64,000 nucleotides of DNA from Solwaraspora sp. WMMA2065 (GTDB taxonomy: Bacteria > Actinomycetota > Actinomycetes > Mycobacteriales > Micromonosporaceae): positions 6,386,001-6,450,000 of the forward strand of contig NZ_CP128361.1 in NCBI RefSeq assembly GCF_030345075.1, written 5' to 3'. The first letter of the stretch is position 1. Each line of letters opens with the position of its first letter. Of this stretch, positions 47,594-56,124 are shown one piece after another. Both the position numbers and the translations under genes were made by a program. The notes beneath the pieces were generated by a model. It was not told the origin of the DNA. It saw only the letters and a list, made by a program, of their open reading frames with translations, and made no database searches.

Positions 47594-48262
47594 TCAGGGC
47601 GACGGTCGGCGGCCGGCCGCAGCCCGACGGCGGCGACGCCGGACCTGGCCGACCACCCAGTAGACGACCAGCCCGCCAAGGAGCACGAGGACCGCCACGT
47701 CGAACCAACGGCTGTACCGCTCGACCTGCTGCCACTGTGAACCGAGCGCGAACCCGGCACCGACGAACAGCGCGTTCCATGCCCCGCTGCCCAGCGTGGT
47801 GAAGGCGCTGAACCGGGTCAACGGCATCCGGTCGGCGCCGGCCGGCACCGAGACCAGGCTCCGCACGACCGGCACCATCCGGCCGAACAGCACCGCCCAC
47901 CGACCGTACCGCTCGAACCAGCGGTCTGCCTTGTCCAGGTCTTCCAGATCGACCAGCGGCACCTTGTCCAACCAGCGTCGCAGTCGTGCCTCGCCGATCG
48001 CCGCACCCAGCCAGTAGAGCAGCAACGCGCCGGCCAGCGAGCCGATCGTCGCCCCGGCCCAGACCCCGACCAGATTCACCCGGTCCTGGCTGGCCAGGTA
48101 GCCGGCCATCGCCAGCACCACCTCGCTGGGGATCGGCGGGACGACGCTCTCCAACGCCACCAGCAGGCCGACCCCGATCTCGCCCAGCCGGGCGATGACG
48201 TCAGCCACCCAACCGGTCAGCCCACCGACCTGGTCCGGCGGGGTGTCGACGGTGACTGCCAT
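47594..48262 (-). CDS. DedA-family membrane protein
   Basis: 222 residues from the ATG at 48262, with GGGAG 5 bases upstream. It has the DedA/SNARE-associated pattern: LLVALESVVPPIPSEVVLAM with the membrane-embedded Glu and Pro pair, AGALLLYWLGAAIGEARLRR, RWFERYGRWAVLFGRMVPVV, RSLVSVPAGADRMPLTRFSA and two C-terminal helices. Some DedA proteins translocate undecaprenyl phosphate (UptA/DedA type) or phospholipids; others affect proton motive force and drug tolerance. The basic tail (RRRRRRAAAGRR) is cytosolic. It overlaps no neighbour; the LacI-type gene ends 53 bp upstream. Confidence 0.92.
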   Translation of the reverse strand: MAVTVDTPPDQVGGLTGWVADVIARLGEIGVGLLVALESVVPPIPSEVVLAMAGYLASQDRVNLVGVWAGATIGSLAGALLLYWLGAAIGEARLRRWLDKVPLVDLEDLDKADRWFERYGRWAVLFGRMVPVVRSLVSVPAGADRMPLTRFSAFTTLGSGAWNALFVGAGFALGSQWQQVERYSRWFDVAVLVLLGGLVVYWVVGQVRRRRRRAAAGRRPSP

Positions 48263-48314
48263 GGTGCTCCCTGCGTCCGCGGTAAGCCCATCCGGTACCC
48301 GGCGGCCGACAGCG

Positions 48315-49337
48315 CTACACCTGCTCAACGACCGCTGGCGGCCGGCGACGTACCGAGCTCTCCCGGACCTGCAGCTTGGTGGGCAGGGTGACGGTGGTCG
48401 CGGCCCGGTCGGGGCTGGCGATCCGCTCGATGAGCAGCTGGGCGGCGGTCTCGCCCAACTGGTACGTCGGCTGGGTGACGGTGGTCAACGCGGGCCGAAC
48501 CAGATGTGCCCACGGCAGGTCGTCGAAGCCGACCACACCCATCTCCGCCGGCACCGCGATGCCCTGGTCGACCAGGCACTCCACCGCACCGACGGTCATC
48601 AGGTTGTTTGCCGCGAACAGCGCGTCCGGTCGCGGTCGCAGCCGCAGCAGCTCCGTCATCGCCCGGTAGCCGCCGTCGGAGCGGAAATCGGCGTGGCGGA
48701 CCAACTCCTCCTGGTACGGCTGTCCGGCATCGGCCAACGCCCGCTGGTAGCCGCCGAGCCGTCGGCAGGCGGTCCAGACGCCACGTCGGCCGGTGATGCA
48801 GGCGATCCGCCGGTAGCCCGAGTCGAGCAGGTGTGCGGTGGCCAGCCGGGCGCCGTGCTCGTTGTCCACCAGCACGGTGTCGATCCGGCTGCCGTGCAGC
48901 TGCCGGTCGACCACCACCACCGGCACCCGGGCGGCGATGAGCTGCCCCAGATCGGCGGCCGGCCCGGACGGGGCGATGATCACCCCGGCGACCTGTTCGG
49001 CGAGGACCGCGTTCAGGTAGCGGCTTTCCTTGACCGGATCCTCGTCGGTGTTGCACAGCACGACCGAGTAGCCGGCCTGCTGAGCGAGGTCCTCGACGCC
49101 GCGGACCAGGGCGGTGAAGAACGGGTTGCCGATGTCGCTGATCACCACCGCCCACAACGTGGTCCGGCTCCGGCGCAGATTACGGGCCACCGCGTTGGGC
49201 CGGTAGTCCAGCTCGTGCATCGCCCGCCGGACCCGGTCGGCCAGCGCGGGATCCACGTTGGTGTGGCCGTTGACGACCCGGGAGACGGTAGCTGGGGAGA
49301 CCTTCGCTTTCCGCGCAACGTCGTAGATGGTCGCCAT
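48315..49337 (-). CDS. LacI-family transcriptional regulator
   Basis: 340 residues. The N-terminal helix-turn-helix and hinge are standard: ATIYDVARKAKVSPATVSRV, VNGHTNVDPALADRVRRAMH, ELDYRPNAVARNLRR. The periplasmic-binding-protein-like domain follows: VVISDIGNPFFTALVRGVED, SVVLCNTDEDPVKESRYLNA, DALFAANNLMTVGAVECL and VVGFDDLPWAHLVRPALTTV. It should bind a sugar and regulate catabolic genes, but no sugar genes are adjacent. Two LacI-type operators occur 5.4 kb away at 43.87 and 43.96 kb; a link is only a guess. Confidence 0.95.
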   Translation of the reverse strand: MATIYDVARKAKVSPATVSRVVNGHTNVDPALADRVRRAMHELDYRPNAVARNLRRSRTTLWAVVISDIGNPFFTALVRGVEDLAQQAGYSVVLCNTDEDPVKESRYLNAVLAEQVAGVIIAPSGPAADLGQLIAARVPVVVVDRQLHGSRIDTVLVDNEHGARLATAHLLDSGYRRIACITGRRGVWTACRRLGGYQRALADAGQPYQEELVRHADFRSDGGYRAMTELLRLRPRPDALFAANNLMTVGAVECLVDQGIAVPAEMGVVGFDDLPWAHLVRPALTTVTQPTYQLGETAAQLLIERIASPDRAATTVTLPTKLQVRESSVRRRPPAVVEQV

Positions 49338-49583
49338 TGTTCATCGCCCTCTTTACTTGCTCCCGGCCCGAGGGTGCCGGTGACGGAACCCGGGACAATA
49401 ATTACAGACCGGGCATGGAGCGCGATGGCCCAGCAGGTCGGACGCGCATGGCGGAGCGCATGCAGTCCGGCGCTGAGCTGCGATGCCGGCACCGTCCACT
49501 GTCGGGATACCGACATCAGCGACGGTTCCACAGCGGACGCCGGCCGGCAGGTGGCCGAGCCGGCCCGAGCGTCGGTGGCCGGC

Positions 49584-50048
49584 CTACGCCGGTGCGTCGG
49601 CCTCAGGACCGGCCGAGGCTCGGCTGCGGCGCAGCCAGAGAAGCCCGACGACCGGCAGCACCAGCGGAATGTAGCCGTACCCGCTGCCAAAGCCCGACCA
49701 GACCGTCTCGTCCGGGAACGCCGCCGGCACCGCGAAACTCACCGCGCCGATGCCGAGTACGCCGACCAGCTCCACCGTGCAGCAGCCGTATGCGATTCGG
49801 CGACCGACCGGGCCGTCGATGATCAGCCCGGCGGCCGCCACCAGGTACACCACCGCGGCGAAGGCGGAGAGCAGGTATGCCACCGGCGCCTCGCCGAACC
49901 GGGTGGCGATCTGTACGCCGGCCCGGGACGAGGCGGCGATCGCGAACAGAATGTAGACGCCGATCAGCACCCGGCCCGGCCCGCTGCGGGTCCGCGCCGT
50001 CCGCCCGGTCCGCGCCGTCCGCCCGGCCGTCGATGTCGGGTCAGCCAC
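49584..50048 (-). CDS. small integral membrane protein
   Basis: 154 residues from the GTG at 50048. An N-terminal Arg/Thr repeat (TARTGRTARTRSG) precedes four hydrophobic helices: RVLIGVYILFAIAASSRAGV, VAYLLSAFAAVVYLVAAAGL, IAYGCCTVELVGVLGIGAVS and YIPLVLPVVGLLWLRRS. The pattern is that of widespread actinobacterial integral membrane proteins without known function. It overlaps the end of the preceding membrane-protein gene by 8 bp, so the two are coupled and may form a complex. Confidence 0.8.
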   Translation of the reverse strand: MADPTSTAGRTARTGRTARTRSGPGRVLIGVYILFAIAASSRAGVQIATRFGEAPVAYLLSAFAAVVYLVAAAGLIIDGPVGRRIAYGCCTVELVGVLGIGAVSFAVPAAFPDETVWSGFGSGYGYIPLVLPVVGLLWLRRSRASAGPEADAPA

Positions 50049-50409
50049 CGCCGACCGCCGTCCAGGTCTGCTGCAGCCGGACCACCAGCACCGGGATCAC
50101 CAGGGCGAAGACACCGATGGTCAACGAACCCCACCGGGTCGGCTCCATCCGGCCCAGCACCCCCGCCATCGGCGGCAGGCTGAGCGTGGTGATCAGGTAG
50201 CCGGCGAAGACCGGTGGTTCACCGGGACGTTCCCCGCCGACCAGCGCCACCACGGCGGCCACGGTCAGTGCGAGCAGGGCGACCTCGACCACCGCCAGCC
50301 CGCCGTACTGGATCAGCCCCGGCGGCCGGTCCAACGCTGCGCAGAGCAGTGCCCAGCCGGCGACGGCCAGCGCGCCGACGATGACCACGGTGGCGATCGG
50401 CCCGTTCAC
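50041..50409 (-). CDS. small membrane protein, partner of the next gene
   Basis: 122 residues with four helices: IATVVIVGALAVAGWALLCA, GGLAVVEVALLALTVAAVVA, VFAGYLITTLSLPPMAGVLG and LTIGVFALVIPVLVVRLQQT. The FAGYLITTL and PP in helix 3 are conserved-looking. No enzyme or transport motif is seen. It is translationally coupled to the downstream membrane protein by an 8-bp overlap. Similar pairs are, from memory, conserved in mycobacteria and other actinomycetes. Confidence 0.78.
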   Translation of the reverse strand: MNGPIATVVIVGALAVAGWALLCAALDRPPGLIQYGGLAVVEVALLALTVAAVVALVGGERPGEPPVFAGYLITTLSLPPMAGVLGRMEPTRWGSLTIGVFALVIPVLVVRLQQTWTAVGGG

Positions 50410-50606
50410 CGCCGCACCGCCGTCTCAGCTGCCACAGTCACGCCGAACACCCTACTCACCAGCTACGCGACCCGCCGAGGTGCGCCCCCGCAGGTCGCCG
50501 AGGACCGGTGACCGGTGCTCCGATCCGCAGTGTCCGGACGGTGGCTCTCGGTATCAGCCGGAGTCTATAGTCAGTCCGGGACGGTCCGATCCACCCTGGG
50601 GAGGGT

Positions 50607-51293
50607 GTGGTGGTTGGCGTCGGCATCTGGGGCCTCCTGATCGCCAGCTGTCTCGTCCTGCTCGCCCTGCTAGCTCTGGCCGCGTTGGCTGCCCGTACGG
50701 CAGAGCACCCGACCGACCGGCGGGCGCTGCGGGCCGAGGCCGACGAGCTCGCCGCCGAGGCGCAGACCATCGCCGCCGCGGCCGACACCGCCCGGACCAC
50801 CGCCGAGCAGCTGCGCGACCGGGCGGCCGCCGCTGAGCTGGCCCGCGACGACGCCTGGCAGCGGCAGGAAACCGCCGGCCAGGCCTATCAGCAGGCGTTG
50901 TTCGCCGACCAGGAGGACCGGCCGGCGGCCGTCGTCACCGGTGCGGCGCTGCCCGCCGAGCACGGGCGCGACGTCAGCCGGGCCGCGCTCACCGCGTACC
51001 GCCGGGGCGACATCTCGGTGCAGCAGCTGCGTGCGGTGTGGCGGCGGGCCGGCGGCGCGCCGCCGGACCCGACGGCGGGGGACCGGGCCGACCGCGCCGT
51101 CGACCGGCACCGCGTCCGCGACCAGGCCGCCCGCCGGGAGTACGACGTGGTCGCCGCCGCCGCGCGGCGTGCCGCAGAGGCGGCGTACGTTGCCGAACTG
51201 AGCGCCGCCGCGCTGGCCGAGGAGGCGGCGGCCGCCGCCGTTGACGCCGAGGAGGCCCGCTACGTCGCCGACCGGGCTGAGCGGTCACACTGA
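50607..51293 (+). CDS. membrane-anchored coiled-coil protein
   Basis: 228 residues from the GTG at 50607 (or GTG 50610, closer to the GGGGAGG site). One N-terminal transmembrane helix (WGLLIASCLVLLALLALAAL) is followed by long Ala/Glu/Arg-rich heptads (about 38-105 and 165-225): EADELAAEAQTIAAAADTAR and AAEAAYVAELSAAALAEEAA. A short folded-looking region in between reads HGRDVSRAALTAYRRGDISV, QQLRAVWRRAGGAPPDP. It is probably a cytosolic coiled coil tethered to the membrane. No family is recognised. Confidence 0.75.
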   Translation: MVVGVGIWGLLIASCLVLLALLALAALAARTAEHPTDRRALRAEADELAAEAQTIAAAADTARTTAEQLRDRAAAAELARDDAWQRQETAGQAYQQALFADQEDRPAAVVTGAALPAEHGRDVSRAALTAYRRGDISVQQLRAVWRRAGGAPPDPTAGDRADRAVDRHRVRDQAARREYDVVAAAARRAAEAAYVAELSAAALAEEAAAAAVDAEEARYVADRAERSH

Positions 51294-51315
51294 ACACCGG
51301 TCGACGGAGGGAAAC

Positions 51316-52242
51316 GTGGCAATGGCATTGCGGTTTGGTCTGTTCGGCACCGGGCACTGGGCGGCCGAGACCCACGCGGCCGGGCTGGCCGCGCACCCCG
51401 ACGCGGAACTGGTCGGCGTCTGGGGGCGGGACCGGGCGAAGGCCACGGCGCTGGCGCAGCGGTACGGCGTCGCACCGTACCAGGATGTGGACGCGTTGCT
51501 CGCCGACGTCGACGCGGTCGCCGTCGCTCTGCCGCCCGACGTACAGGCCGAGATCGCGGTCCGTGCCGCCGACGCCGGCCGGCATCTGCTGCTGGACAAG
51601 CCGTTGGCGTTGACCCTGCCGGACGCCGACCGGGTCGTCGCGGCGGTCGACCGGCGGGACGTCGCGTCGGTGATCTTCTTCACCAGCCGGTTCAACCCGT
51701 CCATGATCGACTTTCTGGCCCGCCCGGCCGACGGTGCCTGGCACGGTGCCCGGGGAGCGCTGTTCGCGGCGATCTCCGAGCCCGGGAACCCGTACGGTGC
51801 CTCGCCCTGGCGGCGCACCTACGGCGGGCTGTGGGACATCGGCCCGCACGCGCTGTCGGTGGTGCTGCCGGTGCTGGGCCCGGTCGCCCGGGTCGCCGCG
51901 ATGCCCGGCCCGGCCGGCGGGGTGCACCTGCTACTGCGACACACCGGCGGGGCCACCAGCACGCTGTCGCTCAACCTGGACGGCCCGGTGGCGGCGAAGA
52001 CCTTCGACGTCACGTTCTTCGGCGAGCCCGGGATCGTGCCGGTGCCGCACCGGGACGTGACCACCGGGCAGGCGTTCCACTCGGCCATCGACGCGCTGCT
52101 CGGGCAGGTCACCGCCGGGTCACCGGGACACCCCTGCGACGTCCGGTTCGGCCGGCAGGTGGTGGCCGTCCTGGCCGCCGCCGACACCGCCCGGGTCGAG
52201 CAGCGCATCATCGACGTCCCGGCTGGAAGACCGGTCGCCTGA
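51316..52242 (+). CDS. Gfo/Idh/MocA-family oxidoreductase
   Basis: 308 residues from the GTG at 51316 (GGAGGG 4 bases upstream). The Rossmann motif LFGTGHWAAETHAAGLA (about 8-24) binds NAD(P); VAVALPPDVQAEIAVRAADA and the EKP-like LLDKPLALTLPDADRVV (Lys is the usual catalytic residue) follow. The C-terminal alpha/beta domain includes YGGLWDIGPHALSVVLPVLG, containing the conserved Asp/His pair. It probably oxidises or epimerises a sugar or cyclitol; the substrate is unknown. The tail to 52242 is normal in length. Confidence 0.92.
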   Translation: MAMALRFGLFGTGHWAAETHAAGLAAHPDAELVGVWGRDRAKATALAQRYGVAPYQDVDALLADVDAVAVALPPDVQAEIAVRAADAGRHLLLDKPLALTLPDADRVVAAVDRRDVASVIFFTSRFNPSMIDFLARPADGAWHGARGALFAAISEPGNPYGASPWRRTYGGLWDIGPHALSVVLPVLGPVARVAAMPGPAGGVHLLLRHTGGATSTLSLNLDGPVAAKTFDVTFFGEPGIVPVPHRDVTTGQAFHSAIDALLGQVTAGSPGHPCDVRFGRQVVAVLAAADTARVEQRIIDVPAGRPVA

Positions 52243-52325
52243 GCGATCCTCGCCGGCTGGCCTGCCACTGGCCGGAGCAGTGGCTCACCCTGTTCCGGCT
52301 GATCACCGCCCGCTGACCCGTCGCC

Positions 52326-53672
52326 TCAGCCGGTGGCCAGCGCCAGCCACTGGTGGCTGGCGACCTCGGCGCTGGGCGGCACCAGCAGCCGGTCGAGCGT
52401 GCCCGGTGTCGCGGCCACCAGGTCCCACAGCGCGCCGCCGGGCAGCCGGACCCGGGCCAGCGGGGTGCCCGCCGGATACGGCTGACCCGGCACCACCAGC
52501 CAGCGGTGCAGCCGCGCGGACCCGCCCGGGATGCCGAACGACAGCGGAACCATTCCGGTGGTCTCCGTCGACGCCCGGATGGTCCGCGGGCCGCTGCGCG
52601 GCAACCATCGGGCGGCACCGTGCACGGTCGCCAGTTCCGGCTGCTCCACCTGACGCAGCGGGCGCTGGAAGGCGTCGTGCACCGCCTGGGCCACGGCTGG
52701 CATCCGGGCCCCGCCGCCGACCAGCAGCACCGATCCGATGCTGGCCGGTGGCACCCCTACAGCGGCCAGCATCTGCCGGCAGCAGGCGATCGTCCGGTCC
52801 AGCAGCGGAGCCACCAGCTGCGCCAGGTCCGCCCGGGTCAGCCGGTACGCCGGAGTGTCCGGCAGCAGGAAGTCCTCCACCGCCGGAGTGTCGCTGAGCT
52901 GATGCTTGATCCGGTTCGCGAAGTCGGTGACCGCCATGCCGAGCCGCAGGGTGGCCGGTGCGGACTGGCTGGCGGCCGCGCTCGCCAGCAGCGGTGCCAG
53001 CCACTGCTGCCCGTCGGCGTGGATCCTGCCGGCCAACAGCGAGTCGATGTCCCGGCCGCCGCAGTCGTCGATCGCCGCGTGTCCGAGCACCTCGTGCCAG
53101 CGTTCGTCGATGCGCACCAACGCGGTGTCGAAGGTGCCCCCGCCCAGGTCGTAGACCAGCACCAGCTCGCCGGGGACCGGCGGTGGGCCGGCGACCGGGG
53201 CGAACGCGGCCGCAACCGGCTCCGGCAACAGCTCGACCGGGCCGAGACCGGCCGCTTCGGCTGCGGCGATCATCTGTGCGCGGCGCGGGTCGTCCGGGTC
53301 GTACGACGCCGGGACCGTCACCACCGTCCGGTGCACCGGCGCGCCGTACCGCCGCTCGGCCTCCACCCGTAGCGCGGTCAGCACCGCCGCGACCTGCTCG
53401 ATCGGCCGGAACCGGCGGTCGCCGAGCATCATCGGCACGTCGGCGGCCATGCCGCGTTTGAACTCGGCGGCGTACGCCGTCGGCTCGGACCGCTTCCGCC
53501 GCTCGGCCAGCGCGCCGACGATCATGCTCTGACCGTCCCAGTGCACGGCGGACGGCCAGGTCGGCGCACCGGTGACCGGGTCCGGCACCAGCTGACCGGT
53601 CTCACCGGTGACCACCATCGCGGCGGAGGAGGAGGTGCCGAAGTCGACCACCAGGACGGGCTGGTCAGACAT
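52326..53672 (-). CDS. Hsp70-family ATPase-like protein
   Basis: 448 residues from the ATG at 53672. It carries the actin-like ATPase motifs of DnaK: phosphate-1 VLVVDFGTSSSAAMVV, adenosine-side LLPEPVAAAFAP, phosphate-2 VYDLGGGTFDTALV and VLLVGGGARMPAVAQ with the C-terminal subdomain. The usual DnaK substrate-binding domain is replaced by a short beta-rich segment (GIPGGSARLHRWLVVPGQPY, PAGTPLARVRLPGGALWDLV) that recurs in its neighbour. It is thus an Hsp70-like ATPase, not a general chaperone; no DnaJ/GrpE is nearby. Its start overlaps the end of the adjacent paralogue by 8 bp. Target proteins are unknown. Confidence 0.9.
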   Translation of the reverse strand: MSDQPVLVVDFGTSSSAAMVVTGETGQLVPDPVTGAPTWPSAVHWDGQSMIVGALAERRKRSEPTAYAAEFKRGMAADVPMMLGDRRFRPIEQVAAVLTALRVEAERRYGAPVHRTVVTVPASYDPDDPRRAQMIAAAEAAGLGPVELLPEPVAAAFAPVAGPPPVPGELVLVYDLGGGTFDTALVRIDERWHEVLGHAAIDDCGGRDIDSLLAGRIHADGQQWLAPLLASAAASQSAPATLRLGMAVTDFANRIKHQLSDTPAVEDFLLPDTPAYRLTRADLAQLVAPLLDRTIACCRQMLAAVGVPPASIGSVLLVGGGARMPAVAQAVHDAFQRPLRQVEQPELATVHGAARWLPRSGPRTIRASTETTGMVPLSFGIPGGSARLHRWLVVPGQPYPAGTPLARVRLPGGALWDLVAATPGTLDRLLVPPSAEVASHQWLALATG

Positions 53673-55743
53673 CCCAGACATCGATCAGGCTCCGCTCGTT
53701 GGACTCCCAGTTGGCCAGCAGGTGCCGGCTGTCGGCGCTGAACCCGACCCGGACCCGTTGCCCGGTGCCGCCCAGCACCCGGAACAGCTCCTGTCCGGTC
53801 GAGGTGTCCTGCAGGACCACTGCGGCGATGCCGTCGAGCGCGTCGGCGACCACGGCCCGTAGTTGCCCGTCGGCGCTGACCGCAGCCGTGCCGAACCCTT
53901 CCCGCCGGCTGTGGTCGGCGAACTCCGGCATCCGCTGCTCCCACCGGTCGTCGACGATGCGGTCGATGTGGGTGCCGGTACGCAGATCCCACAGGGTCGT
54001 CGCGGTACGCCGGGACCGGCCCACGGCTTTCGCCCGGCCTTCGGCCGCCGCCCGCCACCCGATCTCGTCGATCAGCACCCGGTGCGGCCCGCCCGGGTCG
54101 TGGAACCGGGCGCTGATCTTGCCGGTCTCGATGTCCCACACCGAGATGAACCCATCCGTGGCCCAGGCCACCACCGCCAGCCGGCCATCCGGGTCGACGA
54201 ACACCCGGCCGGTCGGCTGCGCGCCGGCGGTGTGCTCCGGACGGAACTCGGCGCGGACCGTGTCGTCTGCGATCGCCCGGAGCCGGACCAGCCGGGCCGC
54301 CGGGTCGCACTCCACCAGATGCTCGCGGTCCGGGGTGAGCAGCCAGCTACCGGTGGACTCCAGGTGCCGCCGCCGGGGTGGCGGCTGGCGCTGCAGGGCC
54401 ACCGCGTCCTTCGCGGTAGCCACCACCAGGACCGGGCCGACCAGGTCGCCCGGGTACGCCTGCTGGCCCAACTGCCGGCCGTGCTGGGCGGCGGTGAGCT
54501 CGAAGACCCGCTCGTCGGGGGTACGGACGTGGGCGAGCACCGCCCCGGCCGGGTAGGGCTCGCCCGGCGGTACGCACCAGCGCAGCAGCCGGGCCCGACC
54601 GCCCGGGATCTCCCACGAGGTCGGCTCGGTGCGCCACCGCTGCGGCTCGGCGGTGACGGTGCGGCCGCTGGCGCCGGCCGCGAACCGGGCCGCGCCGCGC
54701 AGCACCGCCAGCTCCGGGTCCGAGCCGCAGCGCAGCGGCCCCGGCGACCCGGCGTCGATGATGCCGAGGCCGGACCGCAACGTGGTGTGGACCGCCGGCA
54801 GGTAGGCGTTGCCGCCAGCGACGACCACTGCGGCCAGGTCGGCCGGTGCGGCGCCGACCGCGCCCAGCACACCTGCGGCGCCCTCCACCAGCCAGCGCAG
54901 CGCCGGTTCGGCGAACGCGTCCAGCCAGGCCCGGGTCAGCCGGTACGGCGGCGTGAGCGGGGTGAGGTGATCGACCACCTCGTCGGCGTCGACCAGTTGG
55001 TGTTTGAGTCGGCGGGCGAAGTCGATCGCCTCGTGGTAGGCGCGCAGCCCGGCGTCACCGGGTGCGGCGAGCATCGGCTCCAGCCAGGCCCGCCCCTCGG
55101 TGCGCAGGTCGTTGATGAGCAGCGCGTCGAGTTCCTGCCCGGCAGGGCTGGTCTGCTGAGCGAGTTGGACGGTGTGGCTGCCGTACACCTGCACCAGCGC
55201 GACGGTCCAGGTCGCGCCTAGGTCGCAGACCAGCACCAGAGCGCCGGCCGGCAGGTTGTCGCCGGTCGTCGGGTCCAGCGCCGCCGCCACCGCGCTGTCG
55301 ATCAGCTCCACGTCGCGGAACCCGGCGGCCTCACCGATGGCGAGCATCGTGTCCCGGCGGGGGTCGCCGGGCAGGTAGTCCGCCGGCACGGACAGGGTCA
55401 GCCGGTCGATCTGGCCCCCGTACAGTTGGCGGGTCTCGTTGGCGACCACGGTGAGGTACACGGTGAGCGCCTCGGCGCCGGTGACCTCACGGTGCTCCAG
55501 CCACATGGCGGCCTGGGCGTCGACGGCCCGGCGTGGCCCGTCGATGTACCGCCGCGGCATGGCCCGTTTACGTACCTCGGACGGGGTGCCGACCAGGAAT
55601 CCCTCGTCCGCCAGACACACCGACGACGGCCAGCTGGTCGCCCCGCTGGCCGGCTCCTTGACCAGGGTCGTCTGGTCGGCGACGACCAGCGCCACCCGGG
55701 TGCCCGAGGTGCCGACATCGACCACCATGATCGGCTCGGTCAT
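53665..55743 (-). CDS. Hsp70-like protein with C-terminal WD40-type repeats
   Basis: 692 residues. The first 380 form an Hsp70 ATPase domain: IMVVDVGTSGTRVALVV, AALDPTTGDNLPAGALVLVC, then phosphate-2 CDLGATWTVALV, where the DLGGGT(F/Y)D of its neighbour has become DLGATWT, and VVVAGGNAYLPAVHT. A segment IPGGRARLLRWCVPPGEPYP, shared with its paralogue, follows. The last 260 residues contain WD-like blades: FISVWDIETGKISARFH, TTLWDLRTGTHIDRIV, LQDTSTGQELFRVLGG and SLIDVWDV. Hsp70-WD40 fusions are unusual. The altered nucleotide loop suggests weak ATPase activity or a binding role; coupling with the paralogue suggests one complex. Confidence 0.88.
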   Translation of the reverse strand: MTEPIMVVDVGTSGTRVALVVADQTTLVKEPASGATSWPSSVCLADEGFLVGTPSEVRKRAMPRRYIDGPRRAVDAQAAMWLEHREVTGAEALTVYLTVVANETRQLYGGQIDRLTLSVPADYLPGDPRRDTMLAIGEAAGFRDVELIDSAVAAALDPTTGDNLPAGALVLVCDLGATWTVALVQVYGSHTVQLAQQTSPAGQELDALLINDLRTEGRAWLEPMLAAPGDAGLRAYHEAIDFARRLKHQLVDADEVVDHLTPLTPPYRLTRAWLDAFAEPALRWLVEGAAGVLGAVGAAPADLAAVVVAGGNAYLPAVHTTLRSGLGIIDAGSPGPLRCGSDPELAVLRGAARFAAGASGRTVTAEPQRWRTEPTSWEIPGGRARLLRWCVPPGEPYPAGAVLAHVRTPDERVFELTAAQHGRQLGQQAYPGDLVGPVLVVATAKDAVALQRQPPPRRRHLESTGSWLLTPDREHLVECDPAARLVRLRAIADDTVRAEFRPEHTAGAQPTGRVFVDPDGRLAVVAWATDGFISVWDIETGKISARFHDPGGPHRVLIDEIGWRAAAEGRAKAVGRSRRTATTLWDLRTGTHIDRIVDDRWEQRMPEFADHSRREGFGTAAVSADGQLRAVVADALDGIAAVVLQDTSTGQELFRVLGGTGQRVRVGFSADSRHLLANWESNERSLIDVWDV

Positions 55744-55957
55744 GTTCCCGCCCTCACCACAGCAGTCCGGCGATTGATCGTCCTGGAAGTTCCGGGACAG
55801 TGTCCGTGAGTGCCGCCGTCACGTCCACCCTGGGCGATGTGCGCGGTACGCCACGGACAGGGGTGAACGTAACGGAAACTGGTCGCGTTGGTGGACCCGC
55901 CCCCGTGTGTTCGGTCACCAACTGCGATCGTCGCTGCTGGAGCGGCTAGACTCGGCG

Positions 55958-56064
55958 ACTGCGAAGGGGAGTAGCTCCCAACATCGCGGTCGACACACTG
56001 GTGCTGCGCACCCGGCTGCGGCGACCCGGCGGTACGTCGGGTGGGCGAGACCTTCGACCCAGGC
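55958..56064 (+). ncRNA. yybP-ykoY (Mn2+) riboswitch
   Basis: The leader of the TMEM165/GDT1 gene holds the conserved blocks of this class in order: GAAGGGGAGTAGCTCCC (about 55963-55979), TCGACACACTGG (about 55989) and GGGCGAGACCTTCGACC (about 56043-56059). The two strongly conserved loops, GGGGAGTAGC and GCGAGACCTT, are those that form the metal site. It senses Mn2+ and usually turns on manganese exporters, matching the downstream gene. A weak -10-like TAGACT lies at 55947. Elements of this class often extend slightly further, so the end is approximate. Confidence 0.85.
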
Positions 56065-56124
56065 TTCAGCAGCCGGGTCGAGGTCCGCGTGCCACGATCC
56101 GGCCCCGACCGGATGAGAGGCACC

